Positions 31,304 to 43,302 of a stretch of 64,000 bases of DNA are shown here, piece after piece. The notes under the pieces are model-generated. The model did not search any database. It was not told the origin of the DNA and saw only the letters and a program-made list of their open reading frames with translations. Each line of letters begins with the position of its first letter. Position 1 is the stretch's first letter. The translations under genes were made by a program, and so were the position numbers. Origin of the DNA: Anthoceros angustus (taxonomy: Eukaryota > Streptophyta > Anthocerotopsida > Anthocerotales > Anthocerotaceae); contig VJWM01000134.1 in assembly GCA_010909165.1 (NCBI GenBank), positions 496,001 to 560,000 on the forward strand, in the 5' to 3' direction.

Positions 31304-32150
31304 CGGACGCTCGGCTGGCTAATGCAGGACAAAACAACTTTCAGGGACGGTGTGAAGAGGATGTGTTGGATTCACGAAGTGCAGACGAGCTGCTTTGTCT
31401 TGAAATAAGGTAGCCCATTCCCTGTCAAGCTCTGAGAAAAAGGAAAACACAGCCAAACCAGTGAATCTGTCTCCTAGCAAAGAGACGTCCACCAGTATGA
31501 GATATTGCCCCACAGAAACACACGACACAATTGCGTCAATGATTGGGCAGACCTAGCTCCGGAGGCAACCGAAGATCACGCTCTCGCCTGACTCTGTATT
31601 CTTCTTGCAAATACTGGATCGAGTGAGAACACGTAGAATTCCTCGCTGGATGGAAATTTGTCGAGGAAGTTGCTCGGCCAAGCTTACTCATGGCCTCAGA
31701 GCTGGCTCCGAGGGTTGAAGGAGCTAGTCCAACTCGATTTTTTCTTCACAAGGCGAGCATGGGCGAACCCTGTTCATCTTGCACAGGAAGGGCTCTCATT
31801 TTCTCTTCCTTCTGGTACTCTCACCGGTGGGCGCAAGAGTGATCCCACTCGCCAACATATCTGTTCACCACCTGAACGTTAGTTGACCTCATCCAGAGCG
31901 ACCTTATCCTTGCGCACTTCAAATTGACAACATATAAAGGACCTGTGATCGAACCTAATCAGGTCGAGCCAACGGGAAGAGCAACAACCCTCCAGCAACA
32001 GTGGAAAAGATCCCTTACAACAGGCAATCACGGAGCACACAAGCTGTCCTCGAGGGACTCAAAGTGGGAATGTACGTTCCTAGACTACATCAATGTGCAT
32101 TCACACTAGAGCACTTCGAGGGTACCTGCTCCAGAGTTAGCTCCACCAAG
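31304..32150. other. Intergenic, no gene seen
   Basis: Lies between the minisatellite and the 3' end of the ABC1K gene. Frames up to about 75 codons show no recognisable product. It may include the 3' untranslated region of the kinase gene. Confidence 0.5.
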
Positions 32151-32430
32151 CTAAGGAGCCATGAGCCCATCAATTGTGTACGCAAGTGAGGCAGCCCATT
32201 CAGCTTTGAATAATACGTTGTGGAGGGTGTCCATAATGTTCAGCTCCGGATCCAGCTTCCTTTGCCAGCCCTGTAACAATAATCCCAGGATCAGAATAGA
32301 TGGAAAGATGCAGAGATCAGACTGAAAACGCCACCTTCTGCTCAAGACTAGAAGTCTCACCTCAAGAACAAGAGTGGTGACCATGACAGTGCACACATCT
32401 CCATCTATGTTTACTCTATGCCGTCGAACT

Positions 32431-33719
32431 TGCTCTAGCAGCTCTTGCATACACTCCCCTGCATGGACAGTATCAGCTTCTTCTGTGCTCCAGTACCTGA
32501 ATGTTTGTTCCACCTCCTGAATACATCACGGTGTTAACTCTGTGGCTTGAAGGAGCCGACAAGCAAAGATTTGACGAAGCCATACATTGTTCTCACCTTC
32601 TTAAAAGCATTAGGATTCGGACAACTCTGAGATTTAGAGAACCTCAAGGTGCATTCCGCAGCTTTATGGCCATCTTTCAGTGCCACAGCCTTGAAGAACT
32701 CAAGCAGAGTAGCTCGATCCCGCTGGGACAGCTCAGCAGTCATTCCTACGTCGAGTAGAACCAGATGTGGACGGGTCCTGCCCATTCCTTTGGTTGCAGG
32801 AGATTTTCCTCTTTCAATTCGAACAAGAATGTTTCCCGGATGCATGTCTGCGTGGATGAAGTTGTCTACCTGAAGACACAACAGAAGGCACAAAACCAGT
32901 TAAGCAAAATACACACCAATACTATATTGATACCTAACCATCAGTAGGAGTGCAGATGACGTACTAAATAGTTACTGTGCACAAGCTGAAAGTTGCTGGA
33001 AGCTATCCATCTTCAGGCAATCTGCAGCACTGCAGGGTCTGTTTCAAGTACTAACCAGGAGCATCTTTAGCAGCGTATGAGTTCCAATGTGTGCAAGAGC
33101 ACTGTTGACACGACTTTTGCCTGGCCGGTCCACATATCTTGACACATTTTCTCCAGACTCGTCGTCTCCACCAACACAGCTGGATGCACCAGTGGGTAAA
33201 GAGGCTTGGAAAAGACACATCTGGCCACCCGCGGAAGTTGTAGATAAATCGACTGAGGTGTGCGGCTTCCTTGCAAGGTCAACCTGAGTCATCATGAATA
33301 CAGCAAATTGCTGAACGCTCTCGTCGAGCCTCAACCATTGCAGTCCTGGCAGCACAGTCGATAATTTTGCAAGCCAGTTAATGATGGTGAAGTCCCGTCG
33401 TATGCTATCACTGACACCAGGGTGTCTAACCTTAACAGCGACCACCATAGGTTTTGTCGCTTGCCCAGGATACCGGAACCGAAGAACAGCTCGATGCACC
33501 TGAGCTATACTACCAGAGGCAAGTGGCTCCTCCTCAAAGTCTTCAAATATCTCATTCAGCTTGCGACCAAATGCAGTCTCAACAGTGCGCTTCGTGTGGG
33601 AAAAATTGTGAGCTGGAGCCTTTGTATGCAACTGTGCCAGCTCACTGCAAAGATCTCTGGGAAAGAGGTCAGGCCTCGCTGCGGCCCACTGACCCCACTT
33701 GATGAATGCAGCTCCAGCT
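32431..33719 (-). repeat. Tandem duplication in the kinase gene, distal copy
   Basis: Near-identical to 33,720-35,010, offset 1289 bp. It contains the end of exon 1 (to 33,056), exon 2 (32,869-32,597) and part of exon 3. Relative to the other copy it lacks single bases near 33,158, 33,207 and 33,264 in exon 1 and has a 4-bp insertion inside the short intron. Confidence 0.9.
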
Positions 33720-35010
33720 TGCTCTAGCAGCTCTTGCATACACTCCCTGCATGGACAGTATCAGCTTCTTCTGTGCTCCAGTACCTGAATGTTTGTTCCA
33801 CCTCCTGAATACATCACGGTGTTAACTGGCTTGAAGGAGCCGACAAGCAAAGATTTGACGAAGCCATACATTGTTCTCACCTTCTTAAAAGCATTAGGAT
33901 TCGGACAACTCTGAGATTTAGAGAACCTCAAGGTGCATTCCGCAGCTTTATGGCCATCTTTCAGTGCCACAGCCTTGAAGAACTCAAGCAGAGTAGCTCG
34001 ATCCCGCTGGGACAGCTCAGCAGTCATTCCTACGTCGAGTAGAACCAGATGTGGACGGGTCCTGCCCATTCCTTTGGTTGCAGGAGATTTTCCTCTTTCA
34101 ATTCGAACAAGAATGTTTCCCGGATGCATGTCTGCGTGGATGAAGTTGTCTACCTGAAGACACAACAGAAGGCACAAAACCAGTTAAGCAAAATACACAC
34201 CAATACTATATTGATACCTAACCATCAGTAGGAGTGCAGATGACGTACTAAATAGTTACTGTGCACAAGCTGAAAGTTGCTGGAAGCTATCCATCTTCAG
34301 GCAATCTGCAGCACTGCAGGGTCTGTTTCAAGTACTAACCAGGAGCATCTTTAGCAGCGTATGAGTTCCAATGTGTGCAAGAGCACTGTTGACACGACTT
34401 TTGCCTGGCCGGTCCACATATCTTGACACATTTTCTCCAGACTCGTACGTCTCCACCAACACAGCTGGATGCACCAGTGGGTAAAGAGGCTTCGGAAAAG
34501 ACACATCTGGCCACCTGCGGAAGTTGTAGATAAATCGACTGAGGTGTGCGGCTTCCCTTGCAAGGTCAACCTGAGTCATCATGAATACAGCAAATTGCTG
34601 AACGCTCTCGTCGAGCCTCAACCATTGCAGTCCTGGCAGCACAGTCGATAATTTTGCAAGCCAGTTAATGATGGTGAAGTCCCGTCGATATCACTGACAC
34701 CAGGGTGTCTAACCTTAACAGCGACCACCATAGGTTTTGTCGCTTGCCCAGGATACCGGAACCGAAGAACAGCTCGATGCACCTGAGCTATACTACCAGA
34801 GGCAAGTGGCTCCTCCTCAAAGTCTTCAAATATCTCATTCAGCTTGCGACCAAATGCAGTCTCAACAGTGCGCTTCGTGTGGGAAAAATTGTGAGCTGGA
34901 GCCTTTGTATGCAACTGTGCCAGCTCACTGCAAAGATCTCTGGGAAAGAGGTCAGGCCTCGCTGCGGCCCACTGACCCCACTTGATGAATGCAGCTCCAG
35001 CTTGCTCTAA
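33720..35010 (-). repeat. Tandem duplication in the kinase gene, proximal copy
   Basis: Proximal copy, colinear with the intact first part of exon 1. Exon 2 is 34,153-33,881. It has a 4-bp loss in exon 1 at about 34,688 and a 1-bp loss in exon 3 (CCCT against CCCCT). The breakpoint is at GCTTGCTCTA, shared by exon 1 and exon 3, so microhomology could have mediated the event. Confidence 0.9.
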
Positions 35011-35772
35011 GGTGTAATGAAGTAATCGCAACCAGATTTTGCGATACTTCCCATCAAATGAATCCACAAAAGGTGCTGTAACAACCGCAGGAGTGAAAAC
35101 AACAGCAAGATATATAGCGCGGAAAATGAGAGCCAAGCCCTCTATGCAGGTGAAGAAAAAGGCAAGAAAGGGGCTGCGGTGATAGCTTCCTTGACTGGTC
35201 AGTGGCATCATTGGATGTAGCTGTTCAGCCTCTGCCACATTTCTGTGCATCCAAGTTGCCTCTCCCAGTAAAAGAGCAAGTATGCGAGGGGTAACCTGTG
35301 ACCTTGCAAAGGCAAGGCTTGCAGCACTGACCATCCTTCCCAAAGGAAGAAATCCTTGAATATGACCCTTGTGCAACAAAGACCCCCATCCTACCTGCCC
35401 CTGGGAGGTCAAATCTGCACGCACCGCCGAAACAGATCTGCCAGTACTCCTTAAACTTCGATGCAATTCATCCAACATCTCACGCCCCAACTCCGAGAGA
35501 CCATTCCAGAAAGTACCGTAGGTGGAACTTGGTAATCTTGCTTCAGCAGCACTTCCCGCTGGCCCACCCCTAATCGCCAGCGCACTTGTCCTGAATCCAT
35601 TTGCAGCAACTGCAGATGACAAATTAGGGCCACTGTGCGGCACAAGTTTCGAATTCACCCCTCTCAAATCATGACCGAAACCTTCATGCAACGGAGCAGC
35701 TCTAACATGCCTGCGTGATCTCCCCTGCAAAACCCTACTAGGTTTTATCACGCCCCCTGACCACTTCCCCAT

Positions 35773-37937
35773 CGCTCAACAATTCCCGCAGCTGCGCAGG
35801 ATCTAGGGCCTCGCACGCAATCAAGCGGCCGACAATGCCTGCTACCCACCACAACAACCACCAGATTTTCCGCATACATTCCCATCAGAGTGGACTGCCA
35901 TCCATTCACCAAACCGTGCCTCAATTCTCCGATACCGTCGCCACATCCAGCTGCTGCTCCGGAAAGAGGTCCACTCCACTCCTACACCGGCGCCTCCAGA
36001 ATCCTACATCCACTCTAATACTGGAATCTGAGTTTTCCCTCCAGGCTGTCCTCTATTCCGGACGATCACAATCTCACACTGCTCGCCCTGCGTTCTCTCC
36101 TCCACCAAGATCCACCGCCCACCTCAACGACCAACGTCTTTTTAACAGAATTTTGCTGACAACGATACACGCCTCTGCGAACACCGTCCCACCGCGCAGT
36201 CAGCAGAAACAACACTCTCAACCCCTGCTCAATTCCATGACACTTGCTCCTGCATGCAAACTCATCAGATCCCGGTGCCCCGTCACAAAATTTTCCAACC
36301 ACCTGGCCAAGGCGAACTCGTGAGCGGCCAAATTTGCCCCGAAGCATCCAACCCAAATTAAACTACCGGTTCTTAGTTTCACTACCGAAGCCCGATTGAA
36401 CTGAGGGTCAAAAGCGTTGCGTCCCCCAGATCATGCTGATTACCCGACTGTCTTAAGGCACACAATGATATAAGGTATATGGATTCAATCTTCCTCAGAT
36501 ATTGTAGGAGCTATAGGTAGGTCATTTTAGATATGGAGTTTAGTTGTTTTTTTTTCTATTATATGATTTTAGATACAAAGCTTAGTTATTTCTTTTTCTA
36601 TTGCATGATTTTAGATACGGAGCTTAGTTATTCTTTATGTTGCCGACATAGTGGAAGAAGAAGAATTTTGTTGTAATTCACTGAGGGTGGTATAGTTGTC
36701 GAATGTGATCGAAATAAAGTATTCAAAATACCATATCAACTCAACACAACCTTAGTGGATAACAACATCATATATGATTTTTTGATATCTTATTTATCCT
36801 TCTATTCATAAAATTTATTCTAAAAATAAAAAATTCTTAATTGAATTTTAAATATGAAAATATCCTTCAGCTGCATTGTTGATAGTAGCATACTTGTCCC
36901 AGTATTTTAATGTTGATAGATGGGATCATCTCAATCTTCTTTATTCAATAAAGATCCCTCTATGCATATATGTTAGCCTTTTATAGACGGGATATCCCAA
37001 TTTTCTTTATTCAATAAAGATCCCTCCATGCATATATGTTAACCTTTTGTCATCTGTTGGCACTGCCGTGGAGACCGCACCCCTGTGGCCTGTTGCCACA
37101 CAGTGTACTGTCCCTGGACTGTGTCGCACTGTGTAGGGCCAGGAAGTTAGCTACATTCCGCGAAGCATTCAAGCATCACAAAGGTGGTGAACTCAGGGAA
37201 AACTAAGCCTTCTGTCATTCCTGCCAAGCGGGCAGATCACAGATGTGCTCTCCTTGCCAGGCGCCTTTTGTGAGAAGAAACGTGCACAGCACATGTTCTC
37301 TAAAGTGCCAGATGACTGGCCCTCCGATATGCCCTGGGAGACGAGAGTGTGCACAGCTCACTAAATCCACAGCACAACTTCACTGAAGTCCTACATGACA
37401 GGCCCCGCCGAAACGTCATAAGGCCTGGTTAGAGTTCTGTGTGAGGGATAAAGCACTGTAGTCATAAAGTACTGGAAGCCATGAAGCATTGCCAATCACT
37501 ATTTGGTCCCATTTTTGTAGCCAACAGTTTGGCTACAAATGGTGTTGGCTATAGAACAGAGATTGCGAGACACAACGATCTGTCTGCACCAAAACTCCCA
37601 AAGCTTCCACGGCCTCATTGAGCGGCCCCTGCTGGCAGAGCTTGCTCACTGTTTCAGCTGTCACGCTCCCGCCAGATTTGGCGGCACCTCACGAGATGTA
37701 TATATTCGCCAGAAGAAAACGCTGCCACAATCAGTGGGCTTCAAGGGTTTGATGTATAACTTTAGTGTTTGACATAGCAAAGTGCGAAACTCCGGCATCG
37801 GTCTTGAACAGCAACGGCAGAGGAGCGGGGGCGCATATCTGCTCGTCCCTGTCGGGAGTTCGATGCATCTGTGGGCTTGTTGGAGGGCCTGAGGTTTGGT
37901 GATGAAGGCAGGGGAGTGAAATTTCTGTCCTGTCAAG
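35773..37937. promoter_or_regulatory. Intergenic region between divergent ABC1K and COG8
   Basis: Holds the upstream regions of both genes. The middle is AT-rich with local duplications: three ~55-bp units (GATTTTAGATAC...GCTTAGTTATT) at about 36,520-36,640, and a 66-bp direct duplication (36,918-36,983 and 36,984-37,050) containing TTCTTTATTCAATAAAGATC. No gene seen; frames on the plus strand at 35,835-36,323 lack recognisable content. Confidence 0.55.
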
Positions 37938-40853
37938 ATGAGCGCTCCAGCTTCGGGGAACCAGGGGGGCGCCGGGCCCTCGCTGCTACCCCTCAGCAAC
38001 CCATCGCAGCAGGCCTATGTCTCGGAGCTGCTTTCTTTCACTTTGGATCGGCTGCACAAGGTAAGGGCGTCACACGTTGGTCACGTGTATTGTGGATCCG
38101 GGTTGGTCTTGCATGTTTCTGCTCGATCCGGGGACTGTGGCATAGGATTCGTAGAAGAAGAGCTTGTACTTGACAATGTAGGTTTTGAGTTGAGTGGAGT
38201 AGGAGCCGGAGCTTCTGCGAGTGGATGCGGAGCGGATTCAGCGGCAGATGCAAGAGGTGGCCGTGGGACATTACAGGGCTTTTATCACAGCAGCCGACGC
38301 TGTGCAGTCGATTCGCCAAGAAATCCAGTCTGTGGATCATCACTTAGAATCGCTGGTGAGGGGGAAACTTGACTTGGACTTGCTGCGTTAAGTGTGTAGA
38401 AAATTGGGCTGAGGCGAATGCGGCATGCGCAGGTTGCGGAAATACCTAATCTCACAGCTGGATGCAACGAGTTCATGAACGACGCGCAGCAGATCTTGGA
38501 GAAGCGGAAGCTGAATCGTACACTGCTCAGCCATCACGGCACCCTTCTTGACTTGCTTGAGATTCCCCAGCTCATGGACACGTACTGTCATGACCTTTAT
38601 CGATTTTGATCGTTATGCTTACGACATATTCTTCCAGGGTTTTCTACTGGCTGCATGAAGTCTAAGGAGCTAAAGGCGGGCTCGTAGTTGGTATTGTGTG
38701 ATTTTTTAAACTTGCTGGGATTCTGTAGGTGTGTACGCAATGGAAACTATGATGAAGCTCTTGACCTCGAAGCTTTCGTCTCGAAGTTGGCAACAATGCA
38801 TTCAAGGTGTGGTTTTTGCATGGTGCGGTTTTTGCATGGTTTCTCTTGAATGGCAGAATATGAATAGGTGCTATGCCTCCTCTCTGTATGCAGGCTTCCG
38901 GTTATACAATCATTGGCAGCTGAAGTGCAGTCAACGACAGAATCCTTGCTCTCGCAGATTCTGCAAAAGCTTCGCTCTAATATCCAGGTACTTGCTTTGC
39001 AGCTTGTGTTATGTTCAGGCTTTACGTGAAGCCTGTCCATGTGCTTATGGACACGTGTGTCACTGTGGCAGCTTCCTGAGTGTCTCAGAGTTATTGGTTA
39101 CCTCAGAAGACTGGCAGTGTTCAGCGAGCATGAAATGCGGCTACAAGTAGTTTCTTTGTCCATAATGCCTACACTTTTCTGGATCACATCACCTAGGCAT
39201 TCAAAGTCTCCCTTCTTTCTGTTGGAGCCGTGTTGTATTGAGGCATTTCGTTGGTGTAACTGCAGTTTCTAAGATGTCGAGAAGCATGGCTGGCTGGCAT
39301 CATTGACGACCTGGATCAGGGAAATCCATATGAATACCTCAAGAGAATGGCTGACTCTCATCGGGTCCATCTCTTTGACGTGGTTACACAGTATCGGGCC
39401 ATATTCACCGATGATACATCTGGCAACGAGGATAACAGTGACGGTGGCTTGCTGTACAGTTGGGCTTTACATAGGATAACCTCACATCTTGCAGTTCTCC
39501 AGGCTGTTCTCCCAAAGATCACTGAGGGTGTGTCTCTTGGGATAATTCTTGAGCAGTGCATGGTAAATACCATCGACTTGTCAGACAAAGCAATTCCACC
39601 TTCACTGTGGCATTGTCTTGCCCATACCAATGCATGGACATGTTAGGATCTGTATGTCCAGACTGTGAAGTATTGTGTAGGATTTCTGGTACCAACCTAT
39701 GATCTGTTGTGTAACATGCAGCAGGATGGGCCTCTGGTTTGTGCAGTACTGTGGGATGAGCCTTGGTCGGGTGGGGCTTGACTTCAGAGGCTTGTTGCCA
39801 CCTTTATTTGAACGGTAAGATATGATATGGACCCATCTTTGCCATGACTTTATCATGATACTAGGATCCTATGCGACTGTCTGCATACAGTAAGTCAGTG
39901 AAACTGATGGTTGATTATTTCTTTTTGTTGCTTCAGTTCTGTGCATGAGCTGTTCAAGCGCAACATGTCAGTGACAGTTGCTAGTTTCCAGGTACATCTG
40001 CTGTGAAAGCGTTGGCAGGTTTGAGGTGTCACTTCTCATTTTAATTTTGTTGTGTGATGACCTGCAGCATGTGCTCGATTCACATCGCTGGGTTCCACTG
40101 CCTCCTGTGGGAGCCCCTGTACGGGCTAGTGGTGATGATGGCTTTGAAGATGTGGCGCCTCCATATTCTCTCATGGAGCACCCTCCTTTGGCTGCGTTTG
40201 TGAATGGTAATGTTTCCTTGTCTTTCTAGTTATGGTATGGAAGAATATGAGCCATGCAAGTCTCAATTAGGTGTATCTTCACCTCTCCAGGTGTACTGGC
40301 TGCTCTCAATGAGCTGCGTCATTGTGCACCATTGAATCTCAAGAAGCTCGTGGCGACGGAACTTCAACAAGCTCTGCAAAGTGTATCAGATTCTCTTTTA
40401 CGATATAACGCCACTCGAATGTTACGGGACAGCGAGTCAAACCTTTTTCTGGCCTTGTGTAAGGCGTTCATTGAGGTATGAAAGGTCACTCCTTTCCATG
40501 TGGGTTCACAAATGTCTGCATGGTGTGCCGCATGCTCTTAATGGGGAAATGCCCTGCAGGTCGCCTGCCCTTATTGCATCCTTTGCTTTGGACGATGCTA
40601 CTCTGGTGGCTCAAGTTTGATCAAGATGAAAGAGACTGTGGAGGATCTGCAGAGAATTGTAACGACCACTTCGTTTCCGTCCATTAGAGTGAACGGAAGT
40701 GCCCTGATAGATCATGCTGCCAACGGGGTTGGCGCGAATACTGAAGCATCGTATCCTCACGTAGTTGCAAACGGAGATGGTGTGAAAAGGGGTACTTTCT
40801 CAATTGATAAGGCAGTCCAGGAAAGCGGACATGATAGAGCTGCAGAGGTATAA
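37938..40853 (+). CDS. COG8: Conserved oligomeric Golgi complex subunit 8
   Basis: COG8 is a lobe-B subunit of the COG tethering complex, which captures retrograde vesicles at the Golgi. Twelve exons: 37,938-38,060; 38,203-38,355; 38,433-38,581; 38,729-38,806; 38,894-38,987; 39,072-39,146; 39,266-39,562; 39,747-39,814; 39,937-39,991; 40,068-40,206; 40,291-40,475; 40,560-40,853. The summed length is 1710 nt (569 residues). Diagnostic stretches: [20 protein letters not shown], then [56 protein letters not shown] and the Cys-rich [15 protein letters not shown] near the C-terminus. All introns are 76-184 bp and GT-AG. The frame is open throughout with no sign of decay. It is divergent from the kinase gene and convergent with COQ9. 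Confidence 0.93.
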
Positions 40854-41412
40854 TATGAAATTCAGCTTCCGGCTGTGAAGTATAGTTTAGGAAAATGGAC
40901 ATGACCAGCACTGGTGCAGAGGTAATGGCATATAGCTCTGTCCGGGGTTTTATTCCTGAAACGATTTACATGCCTTAACAATTTGGCAGCTCCAATTTTA
41001 GTTGATTTTTAAACTTTTTTGTGAGTTCTGTGTGGGTTATGGAATTTGCAGTACACCGTAGTATGCTTCACAAACGGTGTCCCGAGATGACCCCTACTTT
41101 GTACAGTCCCAAACGTTCCCACAATAACTGCGTAGCAGTGAGTCCTGACAAATTTGCCACACCGAGGGCCCCTGCTATCCGACAGTTCGTAGCTAAAAAC
41201 AGAACTCAGAATTTTTCCCCTCTACACTAATTTAGAGTCCATTTGGAGGGGTCCGACAATTTACATCTCCAGAGGTGAATTGATTGCCACCAAATTCAAC
41301 ATCACACAAAGCTTTGGCAATCCCAGTTGACTCTTGGAAGACATTGATTTTGCCTCAACGAGTGGCTGTTGTCTGAAGAAACATGCTCAACATGCACCCA
41401 ACTGCCAGCAGT

Positions 41413-43302
41413 TCAGAATCCAGCTCGTGAAAGTCGTTTCAGATACGACTGGACAGTATTCGCAAGTCCAACCCCGACAGCTTTCGCCAAATGGCCAGCC
41501 TGCAGTATAGAAGACGATAGGTTAATGAAAGCAGCAGCACTGTAGCATGCGATGGCAACGTCTTGCTGCCTACCTACTAACGATACCAATCCACCAAAAC
41601 AAACAAATACCTCCTGAGCTGCTTTCCCACAGTCCACAACATCCTTGATGCGTTTCTCAGTAAAAGCCCAGGTATCACGGAACCCTGGATCATGAAGAAT
41701 GTCTCTGTTCAGCTTACTAGCTCCCGCGGGGAGAAATATACGATGTGAAACTCTATGGTCACAAAACTCAGCATGCCTTTGATCACGATATCCTATTGTC
41801 ATGACGGAAGCAACAACGAGCCTCAGTAACAATACCTGGAGAAAAGTCAGTTAACATGTAGATTTCTGACAGGGAGTACACTCCTGCCAAAAGCCCTCGC
41901 TTGGTATACCAGTCTGCATTTGTTGATTTATCACCAGCAAGATGCCAAATCTCATCAATCAGCACTGCCCTCTGTTTCAAACTTGTCGGGACATTTCCTG
42001 GATATGCCTGCAGCCAGGGAGAAAAGAAGGCTGCAGTGTGAGCGGTGAGCACATTGACATCGTCGGAGCTTCAGATAGGGGTCAACACCGTATGATAAGG
42101 ATATTAAAAGACTCGATTGAGACAGTTGAGAGAGAGAGAAAGAGTGGACAAGCTGCTGAGATAATTGGTCGGCAGTACCTGAATGCTAAGTGCCTGTGGC
42201 CACTTGGTCACATACGGTGCCTGCATTTCCAGTCGCATGCGAATCAAAGTTGCAAGTCGATCACGAAGCAACATTTTGCACAGTTCATCTTCTTTCGACT
42301 CTGCCTCATTAACCAGCTTTCGGTAGCATTCCTCCATGAAAAACTGCAAAACATCCAGAGAGAATCAAGTGCCAATGCAGGGACTGTGAGCCACTTGCAG
42401 GCAAGAGTAGTGAAAGCCTTCTCACCTCAACAAGCTCAGCCTCTTTTCGCGGAAAAGCACCCACAATGGAAGGAGAAAGACCGACATCCCTAGCTCCCTC
42501 CGCAATAGCTGCCTCTGTCCATCCAAGTCTTGGCTGGAAGCCGAGAACATACACTTCACTTAAACGGGCATCATTCAAACGACTCCCCAAGCTTTCAATA
42601 TCCTGGCAAACTAGACTGGCCTTCACCAAGCAACAGACACAGTAGTTTCAAACTCAAGTACCAGCTCGTTGTCCTACCACATAAGTCAAAGCTGCCAGCA
42701 GAGTCCGAGTTTTGTCATCAAGCACTCGCCCTTTCTCGGAGCTAGCTCCTTGTTCAGAACTGCTCGACGCCGTTCCAAAACCTTTTGCACTGTCCGCATC
42801 GCTGCTTGCCTGCTCCGAGGTACTCGTTCCTTGATCAGCAGCGGCTCCTGGTTCCTCCACGGTCTTCGCCTTATGGTCTGTAACGAAACAGCCATCACAA
42901 CTTACAATTACTTCAATTGAAGGCAAATCGAGCATCAATTCCACCACAACAACATGCACAGCGACTGTCGTGCACTGAAATTCAGAATGCACCTCCCATA
43001 GCCATTAAACCCCTAGCGAAAGCTCATCAAATCAGACCAAAGATGCAAACGCAGGCACCTGATCCTTTGCCTCCAGCGTCTGTGGACATAAACCTCCTCA
43101 AACCTCCCTCATTCCGATTCTCCACGCATACCATCCTCAATTGCCTAGACGCTCTGCTGCACGAACGCCAGAAGTCCCCGCTCCTTGACGCCTCAGCCAC
43201 CTCCTTGAGCGGACGCGACAAATTGCTTGCCGCTGCGATGCGCCCCGCTCCATGGCAGATGCGACTCCCCAGCCGGCGTGCGATCATGCGACCGACTGCC
43301 AT
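41413..43302 (-). CDS. COQ9: Ubiquinone biosynthesis protein COQ9
   Basis: COQ9 is a mitochondrial lipid-binding protein with a TetR-like fold that works with COQ7 in coenzyme Q synthesis. Seven exons on the minus strand: 43,302-43,059; 42,877-42,678; 42,533-42,426; 42,343-42,179; 42,007-41,836; 41,684-41,611; 41,499-41,413 (1050 nt, 349 residues). The chosen ATG gives MAVGRMIARRLGSRICHGAG, a good mitochondrial presequence; an upstream frame exists but starts without a clear reason. A Ser/Glu/Ala-rich linker follows. The COQ9 domain reads YVPRLGWTEAAIAEGARDVG, LRDRLATLIRMRLEMQAPYV, then LIDEIWHLAGDKSTNADWYT and EIYMLTDFSPGFRDTWAF. Intact. It starts 465 bp from the divergent RFC gene. Confidence 0.93.

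Larger units (their letters stand above)
32151..35772 (-). pseudogene. ABC1K atypical kinase (ADCK2-like), broken by an internal duplication
   Basis: Family role: ABC1/UbiB atypical kinases of mitochondria support coenzyme Q biosynthesis; ADCK2-type members have a C-terminus like this one. The ATG at 35,772 opens an Arg/Ser-rich probable mitochondrial presequence, a hydrophobic segment (residues 202-235), the KxGQ motif as FIKWGQ (264-267), the alanine-rich-loop motif ASGSIAQVHRA (324-334) and VAVK (350-353). Exon 2 has HADMHPGN and LLDVGMT (the DFG-equivalent). The last exons give RRHRVNIDGDVCTVMVTTLV and end GLMAP. Apparent exons without the duplication: 35,772-34,340; 273 nt; 156 nt (32,516-32,361); 120 nt (32,270-32,151), for about 661 residues. 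However, 1.29 kb is duplicated in tandem, fusing exon 3 to exon 1 sequence, and each copy carries frame-breaking indels, so this sequence cannot encode a full protein as written. Confidence 0.88.

Noticed and set aside
33805-33826. 22-bp intron in the kinase gene
   Set aside because: Too short for a plant intron; an upstream GTGAGAAC donor gives a 76-bp intron and a continuous protein.
41021-41230. Small ORF between COG8 and COQ9
   Set aside because: 69 codons without a recognisable motif in the convergent 3' spacer.
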